NCBI RefSeq assembly: GCF_002029255.1
Contig: NZ_MZGT01000018.1
Coordinates: 20,385 to 84,384 of the forward strand
Direction: 5' to 3'
Length of the DNA stretch: 64,000 nt
DNA from: Clostridium chromiireducens
GTDB taxonomy: Bacteria; Bacillota; Clostridia; Clostridiales; Clostridiaceae
Both the position numbers and the translations under genes were made by a program. Under the pieces are notes generated by a model. It had not been told where the DNA came from. It searched no databases and saw only the letters and a list, made by a program, of their open reading frames with translations. Numbering within the stretch: position 1 is the first letter of the stretch; every line of letters begins with the position of its first letter. This document shows positions 53,319-62,201 of the stretch, in pieces.

Positions 53319-55649
53319 TTGAATAATGATTTACTTAACTATAATCAAAAACCTTTTTTAAAGGAGATAAATGGCGTTATATTAGATGTTAATAATGACT
53401 TCTTGGCACTAACACAATTTACTAAGAACGAATTATTTGAAAAAAATACAAATGAAATTCTAGATAAATTATTTAGAAATAATAATAAAATTAATATAAC
53501 AGATACAGAAATAGAAACTATTCTATTCACTAAAAGTTTTGATGTAAGATTTGTTAAAGTTAAAAAAATTACATATCCTTATACTAATATTTATATTTTT
53601 ACCGAAATAGAAAATTCGCGGCTAGATGATAAGCTGCTTTTTATTGATAGCCTAATAAATGATAATAATATAGGAATAGGAATTTACACAGCAAATGATT
53701 TAAGACTTATTAAAGCGAATCAAAAATACTTAGATTATATGCCTAAGCCTTTTAATCAAAAGTCTGCTATTTATGGTAAATGTGCTAATGAATTTATGAA
53801 TAATTACGAAAAAAGTAATGTTCCAGAAATAATAAAAAATATTATTCAAAATAACAAACCAAAATATTATACTGAAGCACCAGGATGCCTTCTAGACCAT
53901 AATCTTTACTGGGATAATACTATCACTCCAATTTCCGAAAATGGTGAAGTTAAATATATTATGTCTATGCTTGAAAACGTAACTGAACGCGTATTAAGCA
54001 GGAAACATATACACAGAAAAAAGAAACAGCTCGAAAGCATTATTGAAAGTGTTGAAGATGTAATTTCTATAGTTGATAAAGATGGAAAGTATATAAAACA
54101 AAATAAAAAAATGACAGAATTGCTAGGACTAAATGACAATAGATATGTTGGTGATTCTACTAAGGTTGGTAAATATTATAATTTATCTGGAGAACCAATC
54201 CCAATAAGTGATTTATGTTTTTTTAGATTATTAAACGGCGTCAAAGTTAAAGGTCAAAAACTTAAGTATGTGCATAATAATAAAGAATATTACCTATGTT
54301 GTAATGCAATACCTATTTTTGATGATAACGGGCAATTCGAAACAGGTGTCTTTGTAGTTCATAACATCACAGAATTGATAGAAAACAGCAAACTTATAGA
54401 TAATCAAAAAAAGGAATTGGAAATAATATTTGATAATATGCATGATGCAGTTGGAGTAGTAGATAAAAATGGTAATTACGTAAAGAAGAATAAGGCTCTA
54501 ACTAACAGCTTAGAAAAAAACTACTGTATAGCAGCTATTAATAAGGTTGGTGATACATTACAAAATAATCAAAAATATTACGATCGTAGTAATAAAAAAT
54601 TAACCCTTAAAGATTTACCATCATATAAAGTTCTAAAAGGTGAGACAATAAAAGAGCAACGAATAATTATTAAGAGTAAAAACTCTAAAGTTTATCTTGA
54701 TTTTAGTGCCATACCTATTTTTGATAATAGCGGTAATTTTCAGTATGGGATAATTGTAGCCCATAATGTAACACATCTTATTCGAAAATCTAATAAAATA
54801 GAACACGAACAACAACTAATAATTAAAGCTGAAAAAGAAAAAATTGAAGCAATTGAAAAAGTACTCTCTATGAAGGATGAGTTTATATCATTAATTTCTC
54901 ATGAATTTAAAACTCCCCTGAATGTAATTTATTCAGCAATTCAGTTGATTGAATATGTATATATTGACGATGTTCCCGATAAAGTTAAAGACTTGATTAA
55001 AAATATTAAACAAAATACTTTTAGGCAATTGCGGCTTGTAAATAATTTGTTAGATATTACGAGATTAAACTCTGGAAGGCTTAAGTTGCACATAAAAAAT
55101 ATAGATATTGTATCTTTAACAAGACAGATTTCTCAGTCTGTAAGATTATATTCCGATCAAAAAAAAATTCAATTACTCTTTAAATGCGACATAAAATGTA
55201 AAAAAATCCCCACTGATGATGAAAAACTTGAAAGAATTATTTTAAATCTACTTTCAAATGCAATAAAATTTACAAATGAAGGTGGTGTGGTTACTATCAA
55301 TCTTCATGATGACAAAGAATCAAACATGATCATAATAGAGGTATCCGATACTGGGCTTGGTATTCCAAAAGATAAACATAAACTTATATTTGAAAGATTT
55401 GGCCAAGTTGATAGTAATTTATCTAGACAAGCCGAAGGAACGGGAATTGGTTTGTCTCTTGTAAAAAAATTAGTTGATGCTTTAAATGGAAAAATAGCAT
55501 TAGTCAGTGAACCAGGACATGGAAGTACTTTTAAAATAAGTCTGCCTTTTAATCAGGATGTGGATGATGAAAAGAGTGATTCGTTCCTTGATGAAGGTTG
55601 CAGATTAGTTAACGCGCTAAATGTAGAGTTTTCAGATATTTATTTATAA
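53319..55649 (+). CDS. Orphan sensor histidine kinase: multi-PAS-HisKA-HATPase with EFSDIY tail
   Basis: A soluble kinase of about 776 residues. A degenerate N-terminal PAS (about 5-95) and a second at about 110-225 (ending MSMLENVTERV) are followed by two clearly related PAS units at about 235-350 and 360-490. Both have SVEDVISIVDKDGKYIKQNK / NMHDAVGVVDKNGNYVKKNK and end in GVFVVHNITELI / GIIVAHNVTHLI, so one arose by duplication. HisKA has His528 (SLISHEFKTPLN), followed by HATPase_c. It ends LVNALNVEFSDIYL. The closest core in the window is the kinase at 62202. Start: TTG 53319 behind TTTGGGGG; an earlier TTG lies inside that site. No response regulator beside it. Confidence 0.88.
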   Translation: MNNDLLNYNQKPFLKEINGVILDVNNDFLALTQFTKNELFEKNTNEILDKLFRNNNKINITDTEIETILFTKSFDVRFVKVKKITYPYTNIYIFTEIENSRLDDKLLFIDSLINDNNIGIGIYTANDLRLIKANQKYLDYMPKPFNQKSAIYGKCANEFMNNYEKSNVPEIIKNIIQNNKPKYYTEAPGCLLDHNLYWDNTITPISENGEVKYIMSMLENVTERVLSRKHIHRKKKQLESIIESVEDVISIVDKDGKYIKQNKKMTELLGLNDNRYVGDSTKVGKYYNLSGEPIPISDLCFFRLLNGVKVKGQKLKYVHNNKEYYLCCNAIPIFDDNGQFETGVFVVHNITELIENSKLIDNQKKELEIIFDNMHDAVGVVDKNGNYVKKNKALTNSLEKNYCIAAINKVGDTLQNNQKYYDRSNKKLTLKDLPSYKVLKGETIKEQRIIIKSKNSKVYLDFSAIPIFDNSGNFQYGIIVAHNVTHLIRKSNKIEHEQQLIIKAEKEKIEAIEKVLSMKDEFISLISHEFKTPLNVIYSAIQLIEYVYIDDVPDKVKDLIKNIKQNTFRQLRLVNNLLDITRLNSGRLKLHIKNIDIVSLTRQISQSVRLYSDQKKIQLLFKCDIKCKKIPTDDEKLERIILNLLSNAIKFTNEGGVVTINLHDDKESNMIIIEVSDTGLGIPKDKHKLIFERFGQVDSNLSRQAEGTGIGLSLVKKLVDALNGKIALVSEPGHGSTFKISLPFNQDVDDEKSDSFLDEGCRLVNALNVEFSDIYL

Positions 55650-55745
55650 ATGGAAAAAAGTAATAATATTTTAAAGCATAAGATATTAAAAGTAATCTCT
55701 ATATATCAATAATAATTTTTATTTTAGAATGATTAATAATGAAAA

Positions 55746-55775
55746 GTACAGCGTTATACATAATATACGCTGTAC
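55746..55775. terminator. Bidirectional hairpin between kinase and small gene
   Basis: GTACAGCGT / ACGCTGTAC stem. The T tract is better on the minus strand (CTTTTC), suggesting it serves the 43-residue gene. Confidence 0.6.
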
Positions 55776-55801
55776 CATAAACTTTTATTTGATTATACCA
55801 T

Positions 55802-55933
55802 TTAAGATAAATTTGTTCTTGGGATACCTCTTACTGGTTTATGCCTTTTTCTATTTTTTGCTGGCATTGATGTATTTGATACATTAGATGATGCATTGTC
55901 ATCATTATTTAAAATAAATTTATAGTTTGTCAT
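55802..55933 (-). CDS. Small basic protein of 43 residues, unknown function
   Basis: ATG 55931-55933 has GAGAGGTG at good spacing and opens 43 codons. The N-terminus MTNYKFILNNDDNASSN is polar and acidic. The C-terminus NRKRHKPVRGIPRTNLS is strongly basic. There is no signal or membrane helix. The frame ends just before a strong hairpin. It is too short for usual gene finders. The strong ribosome site, the codon pattern and the terminator support it as real. No family is recognised; a nucleic-acid-binding or peptide-signal role is only a guess. Confidence 0.6.
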   Translation of the reverse strand: MTNYKFILNNDDNASSNVSNTSMPAKNRKRHKPVRGIPRTNLS

Positions 55934-56033
55934 TTTTCTCACCTCTCTACTAGTATTTACTACTTTTAGAATTTCTATTCATAAGCTAACAAACCATAAA
56001 AAATAAAAAACCAGCTGGAAATCAACCTAACAT

Positions 56034-57101
56034 TTATGGATGATTTGACTTACCTGTATATGTATCGTATGGATAAGGAACTAAAATTTCTCCATTAACA
56101 TTCTTGTACTTTGTGTTTTCTGTGGGATTTAAATTATTAATAATATTCCTCCCAACAGTATATAACATTTTAGCTACAACTTTAGGATCTTGTGCAACTG
56201 TCCCCGTCATAAAACCTCTATCAATTAATTCAATGGCTTCTGGCAAAGCATCAATTCCTACAACTGTTATATTTTTTGATTTATCTCCCTTATTATATCC
56301 ATATTTTTGTAGTGCATCTATAGCTCCAATAGCCATTGCATCATTGTTTGAAATTATTGCTTCAATTCTATCGCTATATTTGAGAAATAAGTTATTAATT
56401 GAACTATTCGCCAAATCTCTTAACCAATTCCCATTTACTAAAGTTAATTCTTGAGTCGTTATTCCTGAATCATTGATTGTTGATATTGCATATTTAGATC
56501 TTTCGATTGCTTGTGGGTCATCAGGCGGTCCTTGTAACAAAACATATTGCAAAATGTTATCGTTATTTTTATCTATTACATTCTTATCTTTTTTCCATAA
56601 ATCAACAATAATTTTTCCCTGAGCAATACCCGCCTGCTTGGAATCTGGAATTATAAACACATCCTTATCATAGAGAGCAGAAATTTTTGAGACCACATCA
56701 GGAGAAATATTCATTAGTATTAAAGGAATACCTTTTTGCTTCACTCTTAAGATAACTTCTTCAACGAAATTTTCTCTTTTATCTGCTAGATTTAATATAA
56801 ATAGATCAAAGTTTTTTTGAAGAGCTGAATCTAATAGTTCATTTTGTATAGCTATATTGTTTTTTGAATCAAAAAAAGTATAATTAACATTATTATTAGG
56901 GGCTTTTCCGATATCTTCTAAACTTTCTCTAATTCTCACCATATATGGATCATTAATTCTATGGAATATTACTGCAACATTTATTCTTCTTATATTATTA
57001 AAATTTGAATTTGCAAATGTTTTAACTTGTATGGTGTTCATTAATATGAGGATGGTTAGCATGATTAGAATCAATGCAATCACTTTTCTCAATATATTCA
57101 T
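56034..57101 (-). CDS. Periplasmic-binding-protein-like sugar sensor (galactose/MglB type) without transporter genes
   Basis: A 355-residue family 1 sugar-binding protein (Peripl_BP_4 fold). An N-terminal hydrophobic segment (about 5-28, no lipobox) is followed by INVAVIFHRINDPYMVRIRE, LLDSALQKNFDLFILNLADK, NNDAMAIGAIDALQKYGY and TVVGIDALPEAIELI, as in MglB-type galactose/glucose-binding proteins. No ABC genes accompany it. It lies 108 bases behind a chemoreceptor gene on the same strand and near an orphan kinase, so it may present sugar to a sensor rather than import it. GGAGG before ATG. Confidence 0.82.
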   Translation of the reverse strand: MNILRKVIALILIMLTILILMNTIQVKTFANSNFNNIRRINVAVIFHRINDPYMVRIRESLEDIGKAPNNNVNYTFFDSKNNIAIQNELLDSALQKNFDLFILNLADKRENFVEEVILRVKQKGIPLILMNISPDVVSKISALYDKDVFIIPDSKQAGIAQGKIIVDLWKKDKNVIDKNNDNILQYVLLQGPPDDPQAIERSKYAISTINDSGITTQELTLVNGNWLRDLANSSINNLFLKYSDRIEAIISNNDAMAIGAIDALQKYGYNKGDKSKNITVVGIDALPEAIELIDRGFMTGTVAQDPKVVAKMLYTVGRNIINNLNPTENTKYKNVNGEILVPYPYDTYTGKSNHP

Positions 57102-57209
57102 TTATAATAACCTCCACTTTATATAATTAAAAAAATTATATATTTAGTGTTATGTTGTATATTAATATGAAATTTATTCTGACTTAATAATATAAAAATA
57201 TTAATATCC

Positions 57210-59213
57210 CTAATTTATATTAAATCTTTCTAGTTCAGAATCTAACCTTAATGCTAATAATTGGAGTTCATCTGAATAATTGTTAAATCTATCCATCGCA
57301 GCACTTATTTCTTCAGTTGACGCAGTTACTTCCTCTGATGCAGATGCAGTTTCTTGTGAGATATATGAAATGTTTTCAACTTCTGATACTACTCTCTGTT
57401 TCTTTTTGTCAATTTCAGATATAGATGCATTTATCTCTTCAACTTTATCAATCATAACTTCAATTGAACTAAGAATTTCACTAAATATTTCTTGTGTATT
57501 ACTAACTGCTAAATCCTGCGCTATTACTACTTCTTCTGTAGCTTTAATAGCTGTTACAGCTGCATCTGATTTTTCTTGTACTTTAATTATAATCTTCTTT
57601 ATCTCTTCTGTTGATTTCTTCGATTCTTCAGCAAGTTTTCTTATTTCTTCCGCTACCACCGCAAAGCCCTTACCCGCCTCACCTGCACGCGCAGATTCTA
57701 TACTTGCATTTAATGCTAACAGATTGGTTTGTTCCGTTATTTGCGATATACTTTCAGATATGATATTTATTATTTTAGTACTTTCATTCACATCTTTAAC
57801 TATCTCATTAACTTCTAACGTAGCAGTTTTAGTCTTATGTGATTTTTCTATTAGCGTATCAATCATTAATAATCCTTTAGCACCTAATCCCTTAGTTGTT
57901 CCAGAAAGTTTACCCATTTCATCAGAGCTTTCACTAATTTTATCTAATCTATCTGATAGGTCGTTCATCTCTAAAGCACCATTTTGAGCATTTTGTGCTT
58001 GATTTGTTGCTCCGTGTGATATATCTTCTATTGCTCTTGATACTTCTCCTATGGAAGCTGTTACTTCCTCTGACATGCCAGCTAGATTTGATGAAGTTTC
58101 TAATACAATTTTTGATGAATTTGTAACATTTTCTATAAGATTTGATATATTTTTTATCATCTCATTAAAGGAGTTTGCTAAATCCATAAATTCATCTTTA
58201 GTAGATGCCACAATCGACACTGTTAAATCTCCCTTTGAAGCTTTTTCAAATACTTCCCTCAACTTTTTAATATTTTCTGCTATTCCTTTACTTAAGAATA
58301 TGGATAGTGCTATTGAAATTATAATTATTACTAAAACTATAATCTCTGTCGTAATAAGTATTGAATTTGTATCATTTATTATTTCTTTTTCATCTAATGT
58401 AGCTACTAATTTCCAACCTGTAGCCTTATTGGTTTCGTAAACTCCAAACATCTTTGTATTATTCTCTTCATAAGCCACAAAGCCTGTATCTTGAGTTTTT
58501 GCAGCATTCCAAAATGATTGCTTAGAGGCATAATCAGTCCCAATTAAATCTTTATTAGGGTTAATTATCATCTTTTTTCCTTCAATATCAGAAATAAATA
58601 TGTATCCTGTATTTCCTATCTTCTTTGTTCCTATTTTTTCTAGAATAGTATCCAAGGAAACGCTCATTGCGCAAACACCTATTACATTTCCATCTCTTTC
58701 AACTGCTTTTGCTATAGCCACAACACTTTTACCTGTTTGCGCATCTTGAAATGGTAGAGTTATTATAACTTTATGATTACCTTCTAAAGCTTGCTTATAC
58801 CAATCTTTCTCTTTAGGATTATAACCATATGGCATTTTTTCGTTGGGATATATTTCAAATTTTCCATCTGCGGTTGCAAAATACACACTGAAAATATCTT
58901 TATCGCTTTCTTTTATATTCTTTAACATAGCCGCCGTAAATGTGTATGGTTCTTCTTTATCAGCATTAATAAAATTATAGTTACTCGACAACATTGTAAC
59001 CATACTTCCAAATCCATTGAAGTAATTATTAATTCCATCATTTACTTCTAAAAGTGTTTGCTGACTTGTCGTTTTCAATTTTTCATTGAGAATTGCTTTA
59101 GCTTGCCTATTAGCTCCATAACCTAGAATAATTAATGGAATTATACATATTCCTAGTAAACTTATAATCAGTTTAACTCTTATACTTTGAAATTTAATTT
59201 TTTTTAAACGCAT
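57210..59213 (-). CDS. Methyl-accepting chemotaxis protein with dCache sensor
   Basis: A 667-residue chemoreceptor. The first membrane helix (about 12-31) and an external double-Cache domain (about 40-280; [37 protein letters not shown]) are followed by a second helix (about 283-305), HAMP, and a long signalling coiled coil. Its tip reads [44 protein letters not shown]. It should control the CheA kinase in response to small solutes. The gene follows a cheY-like gene after a terminator. GGGGG before ATG. An inverted repeat, AAAGTATT / AATACTTT (59233-59260), lies just upstream. Confidence 0.93.
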   Translation of the reverse strand: MRLKKIKFQSIRVKLIISLLGICIIPLIILGYGANRQAKAILNEKLKTTSQQTLLEVNDGINNYFNGFGSMVTMLSSNYNFINADKEEPYTFTAAMLKNIKESDKDIFSVYFATADGKFEIYPNEKMPYGYNPKEKDWYKQALEGNHKVIITLPFQDAQTGKSVVAIAKAVERDGNVIGVCAMSVSLDTILEKIGTKKIGNTGYIFISDIEGKKMIINPNKDLIGTDYASKQSFWNAAKTQDTGFVAYEENNTKMFGVYETNKATGWKLVATLDEKEIINDTNSILITTEIIVLVIIIISIALSIFLSKGIAENIKKLREVFEKASKGDLTVSIVASTKDEFMDLANSFNEMIKNISNLIENVTNSSKIVLETSSNLAGMSEEVTASIGEVSRAIEDISHGATNQAQNAQNGALEMNDLSDRLDKISESSDEMGKLSGTTKGLGAKGLLMIDTLIEKSHKTKTATLEVNEIVKDVNESTKIINIISESISQITEQTNLLALNASIESARAGEAGKGFAVVAEEIRKLAEESKKSTEEIKKIIIKVQEKSDAAVTAIKATEEVVIAQDLAVSNTQEIFSEILSSIEVMIDKVEEINASISEIDKKKQRVVSEVENISYISQETASASEEVTASTEEISAAMDRFNNYSDELQLLALRLDSELERFNIN

Positions 59214-59302
59214 TTTAGATTCCCCTTCATCTAAAGTATTTTAACTATTTATAATACTTTCAGCTTTGTAAAATTATTGTTTGATGAATTAAATTGCAAA
59301 AA

Positions 59303-59334
59303 AGTCTTACTTCATACTATAATGAAATAAGACT
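59303..59334 (-). terminator. Terminator of the cheY-like gene
   Basis: A 13-bp stem, AGTCTTACTTCAT / ATGAAATAAGACT (one mismatch), with T6 on the minus strand, 88 bases after the stop. It separates cheY from the chemoreceptor gene. Confidence 0.8.
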
Positions 59335-59421
59335 CCTTCGTCTAAATTTATTTATATTAAATTTATTTATTCGCACTAAACTATATTGCCATTATATATT
59401 GTTATTTTTTTCTTGTCAACT

Positions 59422-59778
59422 TTAAAACAAATTAGTTAACGTTTTTATAACTATATTTTCATTAAAAGGTTTTACTACGAACGACTTAGCTCCAGCTGTT
59501 ACAGATTCACGAATCATTGCTTCTTGTCCCATTGATGATATCATAACCACTTTTGCATTAGAGTCAATTTTTTTAATTTCTTTTAAAGCACTTATTCCAT
59601 CCATTTCAGGCATTGTAATGTCCATTGTAACAAGATCAGGATTTAACTCCTCATATTTTTTTACTCCGATAGCTCCGTTTTGTGCTTCACCAACCACTTC
59701 GAATCCACCATTTTCGAGTATCGTCTTTAAAACATTTCTCATAAATGCCGCATCATCAACTATAAGAACTCTTTTCAT
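59422..59778 (-). CDS. cheY: CheY-type response regulator under c-di-GMP riboswitch control
   Basis: A 118-residue receiver with Asp8/Asp9, phospho-acceptor Asp53 (VTMDITMPEMDG), Ser-Ser in MISSMG and Lys in FVVKPF. In overall sequence it is a chemotaxis CheY, which binds the flagellar switch when phosphorylated. AAGGAGG lies 10 bases before ATG 59776-59778. Upstream are a c-di-GMP-I riboswitch and a terminator, so its synthesis depends on the second messenger. It stands apart from any cheA operon; a chemoreceptor gene follows. Confidence 0.92.
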   Translation of the reverse strand: MKRVLIVDDAAFMRNVLKTILENGGFEVVGEAQNGAIGVKKYEELNPDLVTMDITMPEMDGISALKEIKKIDSNAKVVMISSMGQEAMIRESVTAGAKSFVVKPFNENIVIKTLTNLF

Positions 59779-59801
59779 TATTATAAATCCTCCTTAATTA
59801 T

Positions 59802-59832
59802 AAAAAAAGCAGGCAATAAAGATATTGCCTGC
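59802..59832 (-). terminator. Expression-platform terminator of the c-di-GMP riboswitch
   Basis: A perfect 10-bp stem, GCAGGCAATA / TATTGCCTGC, with T7 on the minus strand (59802-59808), between aptamer and cheY ribosome site. Confidence 0.92.
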
Positions 59833-59852
59833 CATGAATAAACTATCATAAT

Positions 59853-59935
59853 TTTTGGCAACCTGACTATCATGGCAATTAACGTTGCTTTAGACTCATG
59901 GCTTTGCGTCTCCACCTTTCAATGGATTTGCTATT
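59853..59935 (-). ncRNA. c-di-GMP-I (GEMM-I) riboswitch
   Basis: Read on the minus strand it has the GEMM-I core: AGCAAATCC, the GAAA tetraloop hairpin CCATTGAAAGGTGG, then GACGCAAAGCC, a second arm with AGCAACGTTAATTGC, and the closing GTCAGGTTGCC. All invariant parts (GAAA loop, GACGCAAAGCC, GGTTGCC) are present. It is followed by a terminator and then cheY. Without experiments the direction is open: binding could favour or prevent the terminator. Confidence 0.93.
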
Positions 59936-59967
59936 TACACTTCTTTACTCATTAAATATTAACTTTT

Positions 59968-59996
59968 ATTATAAACCAATTATTGAAACTTAACAA
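59968..59996 (-). promoter_or_regulatory. Promoter of the riboswitch-cheY transcript
   Basis: Minus strand: TTGTTA (59991-59996), 17 bp and TATAAT (59968-59973), about 33 bases before the aptamer. A second candidate, TTGATT-17-TATTAT, lies further upstream near 60020-60050. Confidence 0.65.
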
Positions 59997-60131
59997 TTAA
60001 GCCAACAATTGTAACTAACATTAACATAATAGCACATTTTACCAGTCTAATCAATAAATTTTTCGGTACATTATGACTATAATTACATTTAAATTCACAA
60101 TGTATTGCATATATAAATTAATAATATACAC

Positions 60132-60497
60132 TTAAATAGTTTTAAATATTTCACCTGCTATACCTATTGCGCTGCAGGCCTTAGGAAATCCTGCATATGC
60201 CGCACAATGTAAAATAATTTCTAAAATTTCTTCTTTTTTTAATCCTGCCTTTATAGCTGCTTTTATATGAAACTCCAATTGCTCAAAGGCTCCTTGCGTT
60301 ATAAGAGATGTTATTGTTACTACTTCTCTTGTTTTTAGATCTAAATTTGGTCTTGCATATATTTGCCCAAAACCAAAAGAAATCATTTTATCCAAAAAAT
60401 CCGGAAATATTTCACCTACTGATTTCACCATTTCTTCTCCGTTTGCATCTGTCATCTTCTTTAAAATATTAATTCCATTTTCATAATCCTTTTTCAT
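60132..60497 (-). CDS. Carboxymuconolactone decarboxylase family protein
   Basis: A 121-residue CMD-family protein with KTREVVTITSLITQGAFEQLEFHIKAAIKAGLKKEEILEIILHCAAYAGFPKA, the typical helical core and the HCAAYAG motif. There is no CxxC pair of the AhpD type. Family members are small lactonases or thiol-dependent redox enzymes; the role here is unknown. It lies four bases behind the thiamine-diphosphate enzyme and is co-transcribed. AAAAGGGG before ATG. Confidence 0.86.
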   Translation of the reverse strand: MKKDYENGINILKKMTDANGEEMVKSVGEIFPDFLDKMISFGFGQIYARPNLDLKTREVVTITSLITQGAFEQLEFHIKAAIKAGLKKEEILEIILHCAAYAGFPKACSAIGIAGEIFKTI

Positions 60498-60501
60498 TTT
60501 A

Positions 60502-62133
60502 TTATCCCCTTTTCATAGTTGGTGGTATTTCACCTGGATCAACCACAACCTCTATTATTATTGTTTCATTATGTAAATTTGAAATTTCTAAAGCTTCTAT
60601 TAGTGTTGATTCATTGTGACATTTATATGATTTTACACCTAGAGATTCACCAAATTTTTTAACATCCAATGGTACATTATATGTAGTTCCAACTTCCTTC
60701 CCAAAAAGTTTTAGCATAGCTTTTTCTGGCATATCTAATCTTCCATTATTTATCACTATAAAAGTGACAGGGATATTATAATTTGCTGCTGTTGATATTT
60801 CAGTACCATGCATAAAAGTGCATCCATCACCCGTTAAACAAATGATTCTTGAATTATGGTTTGATAACTGTGCACCAATTGAATAGCCAATAGCATGTCC
60901 CATTGCTCCAAATACATCATCAAAAAAGAAAGTGGCTGGTTTTCTGATTCTAAAATATCTTATTGCATAAAATGAATGACTTCCATCATCGCCAAATATA
61001 GTTGAATCATCCGGTAACTCTTTTCTTATTATTTCCATTGCATTAGCAGCTGAAAGATACTTTCTATTATCATTAACATTATCTTTAAATTCATAATTCT
61101 CTACTAGTAAATTATATTTATTTGATATTCTATCTTCGACTTTACTTAATACTGCTTGTAAGTTAGCTTTAATATCACCAATGATAGGTAGTGTAGGTGC
61201 TAACAGTGATTTTTCTATAAATGTATAGTCATAATCAAATTGAATAACTTCTTTAGGATAGTTTTCCTTCGATATACCGACTAAAGACATATCAGATAAT
61301 TTACTACCTATTACAATCAATAAATCTATATTTTGATTAATGTATTCACTTGACTTTTCTGTTCCACCTAGCCCTAGCGCACCAAGTGATAATGGATGAT
61401 TTTCGATAAATGTTCCTTTTCCACCTGGCGTAGTCATAACTGGTATACTCCACATTTCAGCTAAGCTTTTAACTTCCTCATATGCAAGGCTTGAATGAAT
61501 ACCTTTCCCCGCTAAAATTACGCTTTTCTTAGCAATATCAAGTTTGTCTATGAATTCATCTAATCTTGGAGATATTAATTGACTGATATTGTTAGGCAAA
61601 TCAAGTTCAAATTCTTCAATTTCTTCATCAAGTATGTCTATTGGTATAGACAGATGAACCGGCCCCTTAACCCCAAAATAGGACTTTTCTAATGCATGCT
61701 GTAAGTATCTTTGAAACTGATCTGCCCTTTCAATTCTTGCACTAAATTTAGTAACTGGCTCAAACATCTTAACTAAATCAGTACCAAAAATTGTGGAATC
61801 CTGACCTAAAGCTTTTCCTGCACTATGCATAGGTTGTTGTCCAGTGATAAATAACACTGGCACATGATAAGCCTTTGCTTGTCCAGCAGAAGTTAGTAAG
61901 TTTGTACCACCAGGCCCTGAAGTTCCGATAGCTATGCCTATTCTCCTGTTTATTAATGAATAGCCTGCAGCAGCATAACCAGCTCCACTTTCATGTTTAT
62001 TTAAAATGAAATTTATATCCTGTTTATCCAATTCCATAATTAAAGATGCAAGTGGCCTGCCAGGTACTCCAAAAACGTGACCAATACCCCATTTTCTAAA
62101 ATTTGATACTAAAATCGATGCTATACTCTTCAT
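60502..62133 (-). CDS. Thiamine-diphosphate-dependent enzyme, acetolactate-synthase-like
   Basis: A 543-residue three-domain ThDP enzyme. The PYR domain has the catalytic Glu48 in NKHESGAGYAAAG; GIAIGTSGPGGTNLL and FITGQQP follow. The central domain contains VILAGKGIHSS. The PP domain carries the cofactor motif GDGCTFMHGTEISTAANYN then INNGR. It belongs to the acetolactate synthase/benzoylformate decarboxylase group, but is shorter at the C-terminus and not linked to ilvN, so biosynthetic acetolactate synthase is unlikely. Substrate unknown; alpha-keto acid decarboxylation or carboligation is expected. It is followed by a CMD gene and preceded by an AcoR-like kinase. GAGGGTG before ATG. Confidence 0.88.
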   Translation of the reverse strand: MKSIASILVSNFRKWGIGHVFGVPGRPLASLIMELDKQDINFILNKHESGAGYAAAGYSLINRRIGIAIGTSGPGGTNLLTSAGQAKAYHVPVLFITGQQPMHSAGKALGQDSTIFGTDLVKMFEPVTKFSARIERADQFQRYLQHALEKSYFGVKGPVHLSIPIDILDEEIEEFELDLPNNISQLISPRLDEFIDKLDIAKKSVILAGKGIHSSLAYEEVKSLAEMWSIPVMTTPGGKGTFIENHPLSLGALGLGGTEKSSEYINQNIDLLIVIGSKLSDMSLVGISKENYPKEVIQFDYDYTFIEKSLLAPTLPIIGDIKANLQAVLSKVEDRISNKYNLLVENYEFKDNVNDNRKYLSAANAMEIIRKELPDDSTIFGDDGSHSFYAIRYFRIRKPATFFFDDVFGAMGHAIGYSIGAQLSNHNSRIICLTGDGCTFMHGTEISTAANYNIPVTFIVINNGRLDMPEKAMLKLFGKEVGTTYNVPLDVKKFGESLGVKSYKCHNESTLIEALEISNLHNETIIIEVVVDPGEIPPTMKRG

Positions 62134-62201
62134 AAATTTATCACCCTCAATAAATTACTCTTTAAAAAATCTCTCGTTAATATATATTTTTTATAATAAC
62201 C

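Noticed and set aside
57280..58440. Two long open frames on the + strand inside the chemoreceptor region
   Set aside because: Ser/Ile-rich shadows produced by the codon pattern of the chemoreceptor gene on the other strand; no ribosome sites.
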